Assembly (NCBI RefSeq): GCF_052065835.1
Contig: NZ_JBQHTG010000003.1
Coordinates: forward strand, 124,001 to 188,000
Reading direction: 5' to 3'
DNA length: 64,000 bases
Source: Laedolimicola sp934402125
Lineage (GTDB): Bacteria; Bacillota; Clostridia; Lachnospirales; Lachnospiraceae
In this document: positions 1 through 8,680 of the stretch, piece by piece
How the letters are laid out: each line of letters opens with the position of its first letter
How positions within the stretch are numbered: the stretch's first letter is position 1
The notes under the pieces: model-generated
The model's database searches: none
Told to the model about the DNA's origin: nothing
What the model saw: only the letters and a program-made list of their open reading frames with translations
Made by a program: the position numbers and the translations under genes

Positions 1-351
1 ATTATTACAAACGGTCCGGAGGAACATCAGCGAAATAAGATTCGTGCTCTGGATGTGGAACGCTGGATTCCGGTGGGACGGATCTGGATTTCCGGAGCTT
101 TGGGCATTGCAAAGCCAGAGAAGGGGATTTTTACTCAGGCCCAGGAGAAGCTTGGTTTGGAGCCTGAGGAAATCTGCTATGTAGGTGATTCCTACGGGTA
201 TGATATGGTGGGAGCCGGAAGCGTGGGCTGGAGAACCGTCTGGTTCAATCACCGGGAGCGCAGGGCAGCGGGAGAGCTAAGACCCGATTACGAGGTCCGG
301 ACCGAAGCGGATCTGATAGGGCTTCTTATGCGTTTGCCAGAACAATCTTAA
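1..351 (+). CDS. HAD-family hydrolase, C-terminal part (5' end outside window)
   Basis: The reading frame is open from base 1 to the stop at 349-351, giving 116 residues of a protein whose start lies before the window. Three haloacid dehalogenase motifs are visible: motif II ITNG at residues 2-5, the motif III lysine in KPEKGIF near residue 38, and motif IV GDSYGYDMVGA near residue 61. The nucleophile aspartate motif I and the cap domain are missing only because of the window edge. The family dephosphorylates small metabolites in the cytoplasm, and the YjjG/PynA-like group of nucleotide phosphatases looks similar, but the substrate cannot be told from this fragment. It ends inside the convergent LysR gene (26-base overlap). 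Confidence 0.85.
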   Translation: MITNGPEEHQRNKIRALDVERWIPVGRIWISGALGIAKPEKGIFTQAQEKLGLEPEEICYVGDSYGYDMVGAGSVGWRTVWFNHRERRAAGELRPDYEVRTEADLIGLLMRLPEQS

Positions 352-1267
352 TAAATTCCGACATACTCCGGGTCAGATATTTGTTGTTCCGGTAGTACAG
401 GGTCACATTCCGAACCGCATTGGGATCGTCCAGCTTATAATAGATGATAGGCTGATTGGGAGACAGGTTTTTGACGACCGTATCACCCACAAAGGAAGCG
501 CCCATGCCGTTTTCCGTCAGGTGATAAGTAGTTAGGAGCTGATCCAGCTTCAGAATGGGATTCAGCTTCACGCCGGCGTTCTGACAGATGGCCTCCATAC
601 GTCTGCGGGTATCGTTGGGCAGACGGAGGGTCACGAAGGGCTCCTCTTTGAATTTTTCCAGAGGAACGCCGGGAAACGCAGGATTTAAGTGTACGTCGCG
701 CTTGACGTCCTCCCAGGTAAGCTGATACCGGGTGGCCCGCCGGTTGGAGGGGAAGGAAGCCGGAACGGCCAGCAGCAGGTATTCCTTCATGATAACCCGA
801 TGGCAGTAGATGTCATCGCTGGTGTGAAAATTATCAATTACCATATCCACTTCATTTACCGAGGCCTTCTGGGCCAGCGTCTGGGAATCGGACTCATAGA
901 GGTTCACCTTGACGTGGGGATAGGCTGCCGAAAACTGTGAGATGTATTTGGGCAGAATATAGGAGGCAAAAAAAGAAGTGGTTCCGATGGACAAGTGTCC
1001 GGTCTTTAATTCGTTCAGATTATCCGTGGAGTAGGCAAATTCGTCCTCCAGATCCATGATTTTTTCCGCAATCCGAATATACTGCTCGCCGTACTCTGTG
1101 AGCTGGATGGGATTGGTGCTCCGGTCGAAAAGAGGAGCCCCGACCTTGGCCTCAATCTTCTTGATCATGGCGCTTAAGGAAGGCTGGGAAATGTAGAGAT
1201 TCTTGGCTGCCTTGGAGAAACTTTGCGTCCTATAGACCTCATAGACATAATTCATACCACTGAACAT
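326..1267 (-). CDS. LysR-family transcriptional regulator
   Basis: This is a 313-residue LysR-type regulator of normal family length. The N-terminal winged helix-turn-helix (residues about 5-62) contains the typical FSKAAKNLYISQPSLSAMI stretch, followed by a periplasmic-binding-like effector domain (about 90-300). The start is well supported: on the minus strand AGGAGG lies 5 bases before the ATG. It is divergent from gdhA (219 bases between starts), so control of glutamate dehydrogenase and autoregulation are the natural guess, but that is inference. It overlaps the HAD gene tail to tail. Confidence 0.88.
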   Translation of the reverse strand: MFSGMNYVYEVYRTQSFSKAAKNLYISQPSLSAMIKKIEAKVGAPLFDRSTNPIQLTEYGEQYIRIAEKIMDLEDEFAYSTDNLNELKTGHLSIGTTSFFASYILPKYISQFSAAYPHVKVNLYESDSQTLAQKASVNEVDMVIDNFHTSDDIYCHRVIMKEYLLLAVPASFPSNRRATRYQLTWEDVKRDVHLNPAFPGVPLEKFKEEPFVTLRLPNDTRRRMEAICQNAGVKLNPILKLDQLLTTYHLTENGMGASFVGDTVVKNLSPNQPIIYYKLDDPNAVRNVTLYYRNNKYLTRSMSEFIKIVLANA

Positions 1268-1301
1268 AAAAACCTCCTGTTAATTATATAACGATTTCTG
1301 G

Positions 1302-1325
1302 AAAGCCCGATAGAACGGGCTTTTT
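1302..1325 (+). terminator. Hairpin with T-tail between LysR gene and gdhA
   Basis: An 8-base stem (AAAGCCCG / CGGGCTTT) with a 6-base loop is followed by a run of T on the plus strand. It lies upstream of the predicted gdhA promoter, so it more likely stops plus-strand transcription coming across the LysR gene than attenuates gdhA. On the minus strand it would sit in the LysR leader without a T-run. Confidence 0.55.
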
Positions 1326-1386
1326 TAGCGTATAAGCATCTAAATATATAGATAAATAACTATAACGTACATATAAATATAGATAT

Positions 1387-1415
1387 TTGATAATATCATA
1401 CCGCAATTTTATAAT
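1387..1415 (+). promoter_or_regulatory. Sigma-A type promoter of gdhA
   Basis: TTGATA (1387-1392), a 17-base spacer and TATAAT (1410-1415) form a near-consensus promoter 72 bases before the gdhA start. An inverted repeat GATATT-TGAT-AATATC (1382-1397) overlaps the -35 box and could be a regulator site, possibly for the divergent LysR protein (inference). Confidence 0.7.
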
Positions 1416-1486
1416 AAATACAAGGAGAAGGAAATTTATATTTGCAACGGAAAAATTTTGGGGTAAAATAGAAAGGAGAAACCAAT

Positions 1487-2743
1487 ATGGCATACAATCC
1501 CTATGATAATGTATTGAAGGTTATGGACGAGGCGGCACAGATTTTGGGCTACAGTGAGAGCGATATCGAACCGCTGAAGTATCCGGAGCGCGAGCTGAAG
1601 GTATCGGTTCCGGTGGTTATGGACGACGGAAGCACCCGCGTATTTGAGGGCTACCGTATCCAGCATTCCACCTCCAGAGGACCGGCCAAGGGCGGTATCC
1701 GTTTCCATCCGGCAGTAAACAACGACGAGGTAAAGGCTCTGGCAGCATGGATGACCTTTAAGTGCGCAGTTGTTAATATTCCGTTTGGCGGCGGCAAGGG
1801 CGGCGTTGTCTGCGATCCCCGTCAGCTTTCCGAGCGGGAGCTCCGCGCGGTTACCAGAAGATTTACCGCAGCTATCATGCCGCTGATCGGACCGGAACAG
1901 GATATCCCGGCACCGGACGTAGGAAGTAACGCAACCGTAATGGGTTGGATGATGGACACTTACAGTATGCTGAAGGGACACTGCGTACACGGCGTAGTAA
2001 CAGGCAAGCCCATCGAGCTGGGCGGAGCTTTGGGACGAAATGAAGCGACCGGACGCGGCGTTATGTTCACCACAAGAAATATGATGAAGAAAATGGGTCT
2101 GGAGATGAAGGGCACCGACGTGGCTGTACAGGGTATGGGTAACGTAGGAAGCATCACCGCTAAGCTGCTGCACCAGGAAGGCATGAAGGTTGTGGCTGTC
2201 AGCGACGTCTCCGGCGGTATCTATAAGGAAGACGGACTGGACATTCCGGCAATTCTGGCATACCTGGGTAAGGATCGCAAGAACCTGTTGTCAGGCTATG
2301 AGGAAGCCGGCATGAGCCGTATTTCCAACGAAGAGCTTCTGGAGCTTCCGGTAACGGTTCTGGTACCGGCAGCACTGGAGAACCAGATCAACGGCTCCAA
2401 CGCAGACCGGATCCAGGCAAAGCTTATCGTAGAGGCTGCCAACGGACCGACTGCCGCAGATGCAGACCCGATTCTGAACAGCAAGGGTATCACTGTCGTA
2501 CCGGACATTCTGTCCAATGCCGGCGGCGTAGTCGTATCTTATTTTGAGTGGGTACAGAATATCCAGTCTGTAAGCTGGACCGAGGAAGAGGTCAACGCAA
2601 AGCTGGAACGAATTATGAACAACTCCTTCGATGCTGTATACAATATTGCACAGGAAAAGAAGGTTCCTATGCGTACAGGCGCATACCTGATCGCGGTGGA
2701 CCGTGTAGTAAAGGCTAAGAAAGCAAGAGCAATCTGGCCGTAA
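1487..2743 (+). CDS. gdhA: Glutamate dehydrogenase (Glu/Leu/Phe/Val family)
   Basis: The 418-residue protein interconverts glutamate with 2-oxoglutarate and ammonia, using NAD(P). The family signature with the catalytic lysine is visible as VVNIPFGGGKGG (residues about 95-106), preceded by the KGGIRFHP substrate-binding segment. A Rossmann nucleotide site, VQGMGNVGSITAKLL, starts near residue 210. Length matches the 410-430 residue hexameric clostridial enzymes. GAAAGGAGAA lies at proper distance before the ATG. In amino-acid fermenting Clostridia this enzyme is mainly catabolic and NAD-dependent, but cofactor preference is not read from the sequence here. It is followed after 52 bases by an ATP-grasp protein in the same direction. 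Confidence 0.95.
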   Translation: MAYNPYDNVLKVMDEAAQILGYSESDIEPLKYPERELKVSVPVVMDDGSTRVFEGYRIQHSTSRGPAKGGIRFHPAVNNDEVKALAAWMTFKCAVVNIPFGGGKGGVVCDPRQLSERELRAVTRRFTAAIMPLIGPEQDIPAPDVGSNATVMGWMMDTYSMLKGHCVHGVVTGKPIELGGALGRNEATGRGVMFTTRNMMKKMGLEMKGTDVAVQGMGNVGSITAKLLHQEGMKVVAVSDVSGGIYKEDGLDIPAILAYLGKDRKNLLSGYEEAGMSRISNEELLELPVTVLVPAALENQINGSNADRIQAKLIVEAANGPTAADADPILNSKGITVVPDILSNAGGVVVSYFEWVQNIQSVSWTEEEVNAKLERIMNNSFDAVYNIAQEKKVPMRTGAYLIAVDRVVKAKKARAIWP

Positions 2744-2795
2744 ATTACCGCGGTTACTCTCCCGCGTAGAGTATACTGCGAACGGAGTGAGTGGA

Positions 2796-4604
2796 ATGAG
2801 CAGAGTGAAGGAAATAAAAAGAGTAAGGGAAAAGCTGGAAAGCGGACAGACGCTGGAATTTCAGGAGAAAAGGCTGCTTTGTAATGAGCTGATGATCCGT
2901 GAGCCGCGGATGGAAAAGCTGATTGTGAAATGGTTTACCGAAGAGGATTACCGGACGGTCCTGCGCTATAAGGTCGGCGACGGAGTCATCGGAGGAAAGG
3001 CCTGCGGCGTACTGCTTGCCAGAAAGCTGATAGAAGAAAAGCTTCCCGAATATGAGTCATTGCTGCTCCCACACCATTCCTGGTTTATCGGCTCCGACGT
3101 GTTTGCGGAATATCTCTGGGAGGAAACCTTCTCAGAGCGGACAAAAGGAGAATTCCGGGAACTGCTGAAGCACCTGGGACAGGATCCTTACGTGGTTCGT
3201 TCCAGCAGTACCCTGGAGGATGGCTTCGACCATGCCTTTACCGGAAAATATGAATCTGTATTCTGCACCAACCAGGGAGACGAAACCGAACGGATAGAAG
3301 AATTAAAGGCGGCGGTGTTCCGTGTATACAAAAGTGTCTGGAACGAATCTGCGGTGGAATACCGCAGAACCCGCGGCCTGACCCATACGGATGAACGGAT
3401 GGCCTTACTGGTACAGAGGGTGGAGGGTATGCCCATGGGCAGTTACTACCTCCCTCTGGCGGCCGGTATGGGCTGTTCCTACAATCCCTATAAATGGATG
3501 GAAGAGATGAATCCCGAGGCCGGTATGCTGCGAATCGTGGCAGGCCTGGGAACCAGAGCGGTAGAACGTACCCCCGGAGACTATCCCAGACTGATTGCGC
3601 TGGATCGTGCCCGTGGAAATCTCTATTCGTCTGCAGGCGAGCGCCATAAATATTCCCAGCGGCAGGTGGATGTGCTGGATCTGAAGACGGCGGCGCACAA
3701 AACCATCTGGCTGGAGGAGCTGCTGCCCCTTTTGCCGGAGCGTGGAAAAAAGCTGATTTTAAGTCATGACACCGACGCGGAGCAACGGCTGCAGGAGATG
3801 GGCCGGTACCGTCCGGTGCTTTTTGCGGACTGTCAGGGAATCGCCTATGACGATGGCTTTATACAGATGATGCAGCGGATTTTGAAGATGCTGGAGGGGG
3901 AATATGGTCGTCCCGTGGATATCGAATTTGCCATGGAGCCGGGCGAGGACGGAAGAATTCATCTGAACCTGTTCCAGTGCCGTCCCTTACGGCAGGTGGC
4001 GGAGCAGAAATTCGTGATGCCAGAGGGCCGGGAGGAAGAGGTTTTATTCGATGTGAGAAGAACCTCCATGTGGCGTTCCAAGGAAGAAAGGCTGGATTTC
4101 ATTGTCTGGGTAGATCCCCAGAAATACTATGACTGTCCCTACGCCAGAAAGCCGGAGGTGGCCAATGTAATCGGCCTTATCAACCAGTATTTCAGCAAGC
4201 AGAGTAAACAGCTGCTTCTGCTGACGCCGGGACGGTGCGGCACCTCTTCGCCGGAGCTGGGCGTTCCGGTGAAATACGCGGACGTCAGCTGCTTTTCCGC
4301 CATCTGCGAGGTGGCCTACAGCAAGGCCGGATACAATCCGTCCCTGTCTTACGGCAGCCATATGTTCCAGGAGCTGGTGGAGGCCGATATCTACTATGGC
4401 GCCATCAATGAAAACAGCAAGACGAAAATCTATCGGCCGGAATATCTGAATACCTTCCGGGACGTATTTCCGAAGCTTTGGCCGGATAAGGCGGAATTCG
4501 AAGGAATGATCCGGGTATTCGATGTGTCGGAGAACCGGGCGAGGCTTCTTCTGGACGCCAGGGAAGGCCGGGCCGTCTGCCGGATAGAGCCGGAGAAAAA
4601 ATAA
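2796..4604 (+). CDS. PEP synthase / PPDK N-terminal-domain protein lacking the phosphohistidine domain
   Basis: The 602-residue protein carries the ATP-grasp nucleotide-binding domain of PEP synthase and pyruvate phosphate dikinase: GGKACG near residue 70, the VRSSSTLEDG motif near 130, and a closing LFQCRPL near 395. The rest (about 420-600) lacks the mobile phosphohistidine domain (TSHAA-type motif) and the PEP-binding barrel. It instead holds a conserved-looking segment with GTSSPELGVPV. So it should bind ATP and perhaps transfer phosphate, but it is not a complete PEP synthase. The ATG at 2796 is preferred because GGAGTG lies 6 bases before it; a GTG at 2787 would add three residues. Probably co-transcribed with gdhA. 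Confidence 0.75.
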   Translation: MSRVKEIKRVREKLESGQTLEFQEKRLLCNELMIREPRMEKLIVKWFTEEDYRTVLRYKVGDGVIGGKACGVLLARKLIEEKLPEYESLLLPHHSWFIGSDVFAEYLWEETFSERTKGEFRELLKHLGQDPYVVRSSSTLEDGFDHAFTGKYESVFCTNQGDETERIEELKAAVFRVYKSVWNESAVEYRRTRGLTHTDERMALLVQRVEGMPMGSYYLPLAAGMGCSYNPYKWMEEMNPEAGMLRIVAGLGTRAVERTPGDYPRLIALDRARGNLYSSAGERHKYSQRQVDVLDLKTAAHKTIWLEELLPLLPERGKKLILSHDTDAEQRLQEMGRYRPVLFADCQGIAYDDGFIQMMQRILKMLEGEYGRPVDIEFAMEPGEDGRIHLNLFQCRPLRQVAEQKFVMPEGREEEVLFDVRRTSMWRSKEERLDFIVWVDPQKYYDCPYARKPEVANVIGLINQYFSKQSKQLLLLTPGRCGTSSPELGVPVKYADVSCFSAICEVAYSKAGYNPSLSYGSHMFQELVEADIYYGAINENSKTKIYRPEYLNTFRDVFPKLWPDKAEFEGMIRVFDVSENRARLLLDAREGRAVCRIEPEKK

Positions 4605-4623
4605 AAAAATGTTGACAGAAAAG

Positions 4624-4667
4624 CGGAGAAGTAGTAAACCAGTAAAGTACTATTTCTTCGTTTTTTA
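4624..4667 (+). terminator. Rho-independent terminator before the MATE gene
   Basis: A 13-base stem (4624-4636 with 4648-4660, two G-U pairs) is followed by six T. It ends the gdhA / PPDK-like transcript. A TTGACA just upstream (4612-4617) leaves open that it is a leader attenuator for the MATE gene, but no convincing -10 box follows. Confidence 0.75.
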
Positions 4668-4684
4668 TTCTATGAGGTAAAAAG

Positions 4685-6040
4685 ATGTCAACAGTTTCTA
4701 TGGTGAAAGATAATCCCTTAAAATCGATCCTACAGTTTGCCCTGCCCCTTCTGGTGGGCAATCTCCTGCAGCAGACCTATAATATCATTGACGCGGCCAT
4801 CGTAGGCCAGACTCTGGGCGCGAAGGCGCTGGCGGCGGTCGGAGCCAGCAGCAGCGTACAGTTCCTGGTGCTGGGCTTCTGTATGGGAAGCTGTACGGGC
4901 TTCGGCATTCCGATTGCGAAGTATTTCGGCGCGGAGAAGCAGGATACTATGCGCCGCTACATCTTTAACGGCGCGGTTCTGACAGCGGGAATCGCCGTGG
5001 TGATAACCGCGGCCTGCACCCTGATCTGCGGCTGGATTTTGCGTATTTTATCCGTGCCGTCGGATATTTTTGAAAATGCCTATGCGTATCTGATGGTAAT
5101 TTTTATCGGGCTTCCCTTTACGCTTCTGTATAACTATCTGTCTGCTATTTTGCGGGCGGTGGGAGACAGCCGGACGCCGTTTCTGTTCCTGGCATTTTCC
5201 GCCATTTTAAATATTTTTCTGGATTTGTTCTGTATCGTAGTCCTGAAATGGGGATGCGCCGGAGCAGCCATTGCGACGGTGACAGCCCAGGCCATCAGCG
5301 GTCTGCTGTGCCTGGTGTTTATCATTCGCCGGGTGGAGCTGATGCGGCTGTCCCGGGAAAACCGGGAGGTGGACGGAGAAGCCATGAAGGAGCTTCTGGT
5401 GATGGGACTGCCTACAGGCCTTCAGTTTTCGATTACAGCCATCGGCAGTATGGTCATGCAGTCGGCCAACAACAGTCTGGGAAGTATCTACGTATCTGCC
5501 TTTACGGCGGCTGTGAAAATCAAGCAGTTTGCCCTGTGTCCCTTTGACGCGCTGGCCACGGCCACTTCCGTATTCTGCAGTCAGAACCTGGGCGCAGGTC
5601 AGGCAAAGCGGATTCGCCAGGGTATGTCTCAGGGCATGGCGGTGTCCGTGGGGTACGGACTTCTTGCGGGCCTGGTACTGATTCTGTTCGGCCGGACTTT
5701 GTCCATGATGTTCTTAAGCAGAGATAACGTGGAGGTGTTGGATGCTTCCGCCAAGTATCTCCGATGTATGGGTTATTTCTACTGGAGCCTCGGGATTCTG
5801 AATGTATCCCGAATGGTGGCACAGGGGTTGGGCTTCTCCGGACGCGCCTTTTTCTCCGGCGTGACCGAAATGATTGCCCGGACGGTGGTCAGCCTTGGCT
5901 TCGTGGGGGCCTTTGGCTATACGGCTATCTGCTTTGCGGATCAGGCGGCCTGGATATCTGCCTGCCTGTATATTTTCCCTACCTGTCTGTATTGCATGAA
6001 GAAGGTTACGAAGCAGATTGACGCTAAGTCAGCGGCGTAA
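4685..6040 (+). CDS. MATE-family efflux transporter
   Basis: This 451-residue protein is hydrophobic throughout with about 12 transmembrane segments and starts in typical MATE fashion (FALPLLVGNLLQQTYNIID). The two-fold internal repeat of the family is visible: the second half begins near residue 240 with MGLPTGLQFS. MATE proteins export cationic drugs or metabolites in exchange for Na+ or H+ across the cytoplasmic membrane. The substrate is not predictable. Start chosen at the ATG with TGAGGT upstream. Its 3' end overlaps the convergent LysR gene by 17 bases. Confidence 0.92.
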   Translation: MSTVSMVKDNPLKSILQFALPLLVGNLLQQTYNIIDAAIVGQTLGAKALAAVGASSSVQFLVLGFCMGSCTGFGIPIAKYFGAEKQDTMRRYIFNGAVLTAGIAVVITAACTLICGWILRILSVPSDIFENAYAYLMVIFIGLPFTLLYNYLSAILRAVGDSRTPFLFLAFSAILNIFLDLFCIVVLKWGCAGAAIATVTAQAISGLLCLVFIIRRVELMRLSRENREVDGEAMKELLVMGLPTGLQFSITAIGSMVMQSANNSLGSIYVSAFTAAVKIKQFALCPFDALATATSVFCSQNLGAGQAKRIRQGMSQGMAVSVGYGLLAGLVLILFGRTLSMMFLSRDNVEVLDASAKYLRCMGYFYWSLGILNVSRMVAQGLGFSGRAFFSGVTEMIARTVVSLGFVGAFGYTAICFADQAAWISACLYIFPTCLYCMKKVTKQIDAKSAA

Positions 6041-6917
6041 GCTGATTTTCCACATGCATAATAAATTCCTCAGCCACATGGGACAGCTGATGGTTCTTGC
6101 TCCAGATGAGAGCATAAGAAGCATAGGCGTCCGGGTGGCTGATTTTTTTTACGCAGAGTTCCGAACCGTGGAGCAGGGAGGAGATGGAGGCCGGGTAAAT
6201 GGAGATACCGACGCCATGGAGACTGAGCTCGTAGGCGTTCACCATATGGGCGATACGGCCCCGGATAATGGGGGTGCGGCCTGTCTCCAGAAACCACTGG
6301 TCAATCTCATGCTTACGGGATTCCCGGGAGGGAATCAGCAGATCATAGGGAAGAAGCTGCTCCGGCGTCACGCTGTCCCCGGGCAGAGAGGCGAGGGGGT
6401 GATCCTGGGGGAAGATGGCAACCCAGGGCTCCCGGCAGACGGGCAGCACTTCGAAACCCTCTTTGTTATAGGGCGCAGTGATCATGGCTACCTCGGAGAG
6501 ACCCTTGGCCACGCGGGCATAGACGTCGTCGGAATTGCCGTTCCAGAGATTGTACTGGACATGGGGATATCTCTGCTGGAAGGAGGCGATCCACTGGGAA
6601 AACAGATGGGGACAGCAGCCCTCGACCGAAGCGATGTAGAGCATACCCTGGAGTCCCTCCTTGACTTCCCGGACCTCCTCCGCGGATTTATTGACCAGGT
6701 CGAGGATCTGATTGGCATACTGGAGAAACAGCTCCCCCTCCTCGGTCAGGGAGATACTGTGGGGGCTGCGGAGAAACAGCTTGGTGTCCAGCTCCTTTTC
6801 CAGATCCTGGATCTGACGGCTCAGGGGCGGCTGGGCAATATTCAGCTTTTCTGCTGCCCGGGTAAAATTCTTTTCGTCTGCGACTGCCTTAAAATACCGG
6901 ATATGTCTGAGTTCCAT
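6024..6917 (-). CDS. LysR-family transcriptional regulator
   Basis: This 297-residue LysR protein has the classic opening MELRHIRYFKAVADEKNF and an HTH with AAEKLNIAQPPLSRQI (residues about 17-36), followed by the effector-binding domain. It resembles the BenM/CynR/AlsR side of the family. GGGAGG lies 5 bases before the ATG. A perfect LysR-type T-N11-A palindrome lies 16 bases upstream, so autoregulation and control of the divergent plus-strand transcript (25-codon frame) are plausible. Confidence 0.9.
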   Translation of the reverse strand: MELRHIRYFKAVADEKNFTRAAEKLNIAQPPLSRQIQDLEKELDTKLFLRSPHSISLTEEGELFLQYANQILDLVNKSAEEVREVKEGLQGMLYIASVEGCCPHLFSQWIASFQQRYPHVQYNLWNGNSDDVYARVAKGLSEVAMITAPYNKEGFEVLPVCREPWVAIFPQDHPLASLPGDSVTPEQLLPYDLLIPSRESRKHEIDQWFLETGRTPIIRGRIAHMVNAYELSLHGVGISIYPASISSLLHGSELCVKKISHPDAYASYALIWSKNHQLSHVAEEFIMHVENQLTPLT

Positions 6918-6932
6918 AAGTGCCTCCCTGTA

Positions 6933-6947
6933 ATACTTTTCAAGTAT
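6933..6947. promoter_or_regulatory. Putative LysR operator (T-N11-A palindrome)
   Basis: ATACTT-TTC-AAGTAT is a perfect 6-base inverted repeat with the T-N11-A spacing expected for LysR regulators. It lies 16 bases upstream of the LysR start, between it and a divergent small reading frame. Confidence 0.5.
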
Positions 6948-7045
6948 GAATATGCTTTTATTATATGTATTTCACAGACTGATTGCAAGGTGCTACAGTA
7001 AAGACAACAAGAAACAGAAACCAGAGTCAGAAAGGAGCATGACTT

Positions 7046-7123
7046 ATGAAGAAGATTTTAGAAAGAATCAACGAGTTCTTTAAGGAGTATTATGAGAGTT
7101 TTTCGGAGGCGCCGGTATTATAA
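7046..7123 (+). CDS. Small hypothetical protein, 25 residues
   Basis: A 25-codon frame (starts MKKILERINEFFKEYYESF, ends APVL) is preceded by AAAGGAG 7 bases before its ATG. It is highly charged and could form one amphipathic helix. It is divergent from a LysR gene with a clear operator, a position where regulated targets usually sit. I know no family for it. It may be a genuine small protein or the broken start of a lost gene. Confidence 0.4.
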   Translation: MKKILERINEFFKEYYESFSEAPVL

Positions 7124-7172
7124 AAGAGCCGGGAAAATGAAACATGGAAACGAAGAAATCGAATCAGAACCG

Positions 7173-7230
7173 AAAGGGACTGTCCTTCTGAAGTGTTATG
7201 GATACACGAATAAGAAGCGGCAGTCCCTTT
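7173..7230. terminator. Hairpin between small ORF and AGCS symporter gene
   Basis: AAAGGGACTG (7173-7182) pairs with CAGTCCCTTT (7221-7230) across a 38-base interior. Only four T follow on the plus strand and three on the minus strand, so it is a modest terminator for either neighbour. Confidence 0.45.
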
Positions 7231-7239
7231 TGATTTGTC

Positions 7240-8592
7240 TCATGGGTCTGATTCCTTCGCAAAGTACCGGCGGGTTTCTGAGCGGATTACGTCTGCCAGC
7301 AGCAGAAGGGAGAGAAGGTTGGGCAAGGCCATCAGCGCGTTCAGCAGATCCGAGATCTGGAAGATCAGGGAAAGCTTCAGAACCGGCGCGAACACCAGAG
7401 TGAAAATCCAGCAGAGCCGGTACGGGAAAAAGGCCTTCGTTCCAAAAAGATATTCCAGACACCGTTCTCCGTAAAAGGACCAGCCAAGAATGGTGGCGTA
7501 AGCAAAGGTGACGATGGAGACAAGGAGCATGGGCCGGCCGAACCGGGAAAGTGAGGAAAAAGCTCGCCAGGTAAAATCAGCGCCGGAGAGGACGGCGTCT
7601 GTTGTCAATAGCTCAGGCTCCTTTGCCAGCAGATGGCTTACGATGACCAGGCCGGTGATAAGACAGACCACCACCGTATCCCAGAAGGTGGCGGTAGAGG
7701 CTACCAGAGCCTGACGGACAGGAGAAGAACAGCGGGAGGCGGCAGCGGCCAGAGGCGCGCTTCCCATGCCGGCTTCATTGGTGAAGAGACCCCGGGCGAC
7801 GCCGTAACGGGCAGCCAGCAGCATTCCGGATCCCACTATGCCGCCGGAGACAGCCCGGGGCGCGAAGGCGCATTTCAGAATCAGGCGGCAGGCTGGCAGC
7901 AGGAAACGGTGATTTTGCAGGAGAAGACACAGGCAGCCGGTCAGATAGAAGAAGGTCATAAAGGGAACCAGCCATTGGCAGACCCGGGCCACACTTCTGA
8001 CGCCGCCAAAAAGAACGATCCAGGTGAAAAAGCCTGTGAGAAGTCCGGTATACAGGGGCGGAAGCGGAAGTACGTCGGAGATGGCGTGAACCTGTACGGC
8101 ACAGCCGATCCCAAAGGAGGCCAGAACACCGCAGAGGGCGAACAGGAGGGCGGATCGCTTCCGGCGCAGAACATATTCCAGTACATACATGGGCCCGCCG
8201 ACAGGGCTTCCCTCCGGCCCGAGGACACGGTAATGGAGAGAGAGCAGCGCCTCGGCGTAGGTGGTGGCGATCCCGAAGAAGCCGGTAATCCAGCACCAGA
8301 AGACAGCGCCGGGGCCTCCCAGGGCAATGGCAGTCCCTACGCCGATGATATTGCCGGTACCCAGAGAGGAGGCCAGGGCTGTGGAAAGGGCGGCGAAGGG
8401 AGTGAGGCCATTGCCGCCGGTATCAGGCTCTGTCTCCGGCGTCAGGGAGAGACGGATGGCCAGAGGCAGCCTTCGCTGGATCAGGTCTGTCTTCCAGGTC
8501 AGAAAGAGATGGGTGCCGGAGAGCAGGAGAAGCATGGGGAAGCCCCAGAGCAGCTGGTTCAGGGCTTTCAGGACAGCAGTGAGAGTTGACAT
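7240..8592 (-). CDS. AGCS-family amino acid:cation symporter
   Basis: The 450-residue membrane protein belongs to the alanine or glycine:cation symporter family (AgcS/DagA/AlsT). About 10-11 hydrophobic segments and family stretches such as SLGTGNIIGVGTAI (near residue 75), GGPMYVLEYVL and NEAGMGSAP (near 250) are visible. It imports alanine or glycine with Na+ or H+. A TTG at 8604 in the same frame would add four residues, but the ATG at 8592 is preferred; no strong ribosome site is seen for either. Length matches the family. Confidence 0.9.
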   Translation of the reverse strand: MSTLTAVLKALNQLLWGFPMLLLLSGTHLFLTWKTDLIQRRLPLAIRLSLTPETEPDTGGNGLTPFAALSTALASSLGTGNIIGVGTAIALGGPGAVFWCWITGFFGIATTYAEALLSLHYRVLGPEGSPVGGPMYVLEYVLRRKRSALLFALCGVLASFGIGCAVQVHAISDVLPLPPLYTGLLTGFFTWIVLFGGVRSVARVCQWLVPFMTFFYLTGCLCLLLQNHRFLLPACRLILKCAFAPRAVSGGIVGSGMLLAARYGVARGLFTNEAGMGSAPLAAAASRCSSPVRQALVASTATFWDTVVVCLITGLVIVSHLLAKEPELLTTDAVLSGADFTWRAFSSLSRFGRPMLLVSIVTFAYATILGWSFYGERCLEYLFGTKAFFPYRLCWIFTLVFAPVLKLSLIFQISDLLNALMALPNLLSLLLLADVIRSETRRYFAKESDP

Positions 8593-8680
8593 AAGATGTT
8601 CCAAAGGAGGCTCTTTGTACAGTTTATGTCAAACTTTAACTATACAGAAGCGTCAAAAATTGGTAAAATGAAGATAATAT

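Noticed and set aside
7633..8589. 318-codon plus-strand frame opposite the AGCS symporter gene
   Set aside because: Low-complexity Gly/Gln/Glu-rich product caused by the complement of hydrophobic codons; the symporter is the real gene.
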